Shown: positions 63,695 through 64,000 of the stretch, piece after piece | Numbering within the stretch: the stretch's first letter is position 1 | How the letters are laid out: each line of letters starts with the position of its first letter | Source of the DNA: VFKU01 sp038916785 | GTDB taxonomy: Bacteria; Hydrogenedentota; Hydrogenedentia; Hydrogenedentales; GCA-2746185 | DNA length: 64,000 nucleotides | Direction of reading: 5' to 3' | Assembly (NCBI GenBank): GCA_038916785.1 | Contig: JBCLBO010000007.1 | Coordinates: forward strand, 5,713 to 69,712 | Position numbers and translations under genes: made by a program | Notes under the pieces: model-generated | What the model was told of the DNA's origin: nothing | Databases searched by the model: none | What the model saw: only the letters and a program-made list of their open reading frames with translations

Positions 63695-64000
63695 CGGTAT
63701 TCGCCAGAGACGCTCGCACGTCCTTGCGAGTGTAACTTCCCCCGGTCATGGCGAGTCTCACACCGGCGATTGCCGGAATTTGAAGGAAGAAAACGCGGCC
63801 CCGTAGCATCGGTCTCCGTCCGATGCGTGACGAGCCGGAATCGCCGTCTAGAGCAGTCTAACTAATGGCGTGGCCAGATTGGGTCGGCTAATTTCTGGCA
63901 ACTCTTCGAGTTGCTAACCGGATATAGTTTTTCTGAAAACGCTATAGTTCGCAGGGTAGCGAAGCAACCTCATCACGCGGCCGTACACAGATTCGAGATC
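63695..64000. other. Intergenic region at the window edge
   Basis: No gene is seen. A CCGTAGCATCGGTCTCCGTC palindrome (63801-63826) and a TATAG...CTATA inverted repeat around a TTTTTCTGAAAA core near 63924-63946 are present. Confidence 0.45.

Overview
The window comes from a GC-rich, Gram-negative-type bacterium. It carries peptidoglycan synthesis (MurB), a PilT motor, an ECF sigma/anti-sigma pair, a lipoprotein, a SUF iron-sulfur system and a eukaryote-like Ser/Thr kinase fused to a nucleotide-cyclase domain. Gene content and many GTG/TTG starts fit an uncultured lineage near the Planctomycetota/Hydrogenedentota side of the tree. No 16S or other decisive marker is present, so the phylum is a guess. 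Layout 1-11300: a minus-strand cyclase-kinase receptor (cut by the window edge); a tandem 139-bp repeat; a SAM methyltransferase; a tight minus-strand operon of ECF sigma factor, zinc anti-sigma factor and secreted beta-repeat protein; pilT; murB; then plus-strand mtfA-like peptidase and a DUF1330 protein. Layout 11300-30270: one long translation block, rpsL-rpsG-fusA-tuf, then S10-spc-alpha (rpsJ to rplQ) with secY, adk, map, rpmJ and rpoA. Three genes normally found inside this block are missing from their usual slots: rpmD, infA and rpsD. Layout 30270-33300: an AT-rich, visibly foreign cassette directly behind rplQ, with its own promoter, an unknown protein, an HEIGH-motif zincin-like protein and a dCTP-deaminase-family protein, plus a 148-bp MITE with perfect inverted ends. 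This is the best candidate for an undescribed (possibly defence) system here. Layout 33300-45750: sufBCDSU and nadA (making Fe-S clusters next to an Fe-S enzyme), then a strong sigma70 promoter driving tRNA-Thr-Tyr-Gly-Thr, a second nearly identical tuf, rpmG, tRNA-Trp, secE, nusG, rplK, rplA, and then metK where rplJ-rplL-rpoB-rpoC would be expected. Layout 45750-64000: dapA, a Rieske protein, Mn-type SOD, two tandem SGNH-like membrane proteins, a histone-deacetylase-family hydrolase, a small membrane protein, a GT2 glycosyltransferase, a lipoprotein, rluD-type pseudouridine synthase, rpsU with a clear promoter and hairpin, an SH3-like exported protein, an IS30 transposase remnant fused to a duplicated piece of guaA, an MNT/HEPN toxin-antitoxin pair, guaA, guaB and an UbiB/ABC1 kinase. 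Gaps between genes hold several families of short dispersed palindromes.
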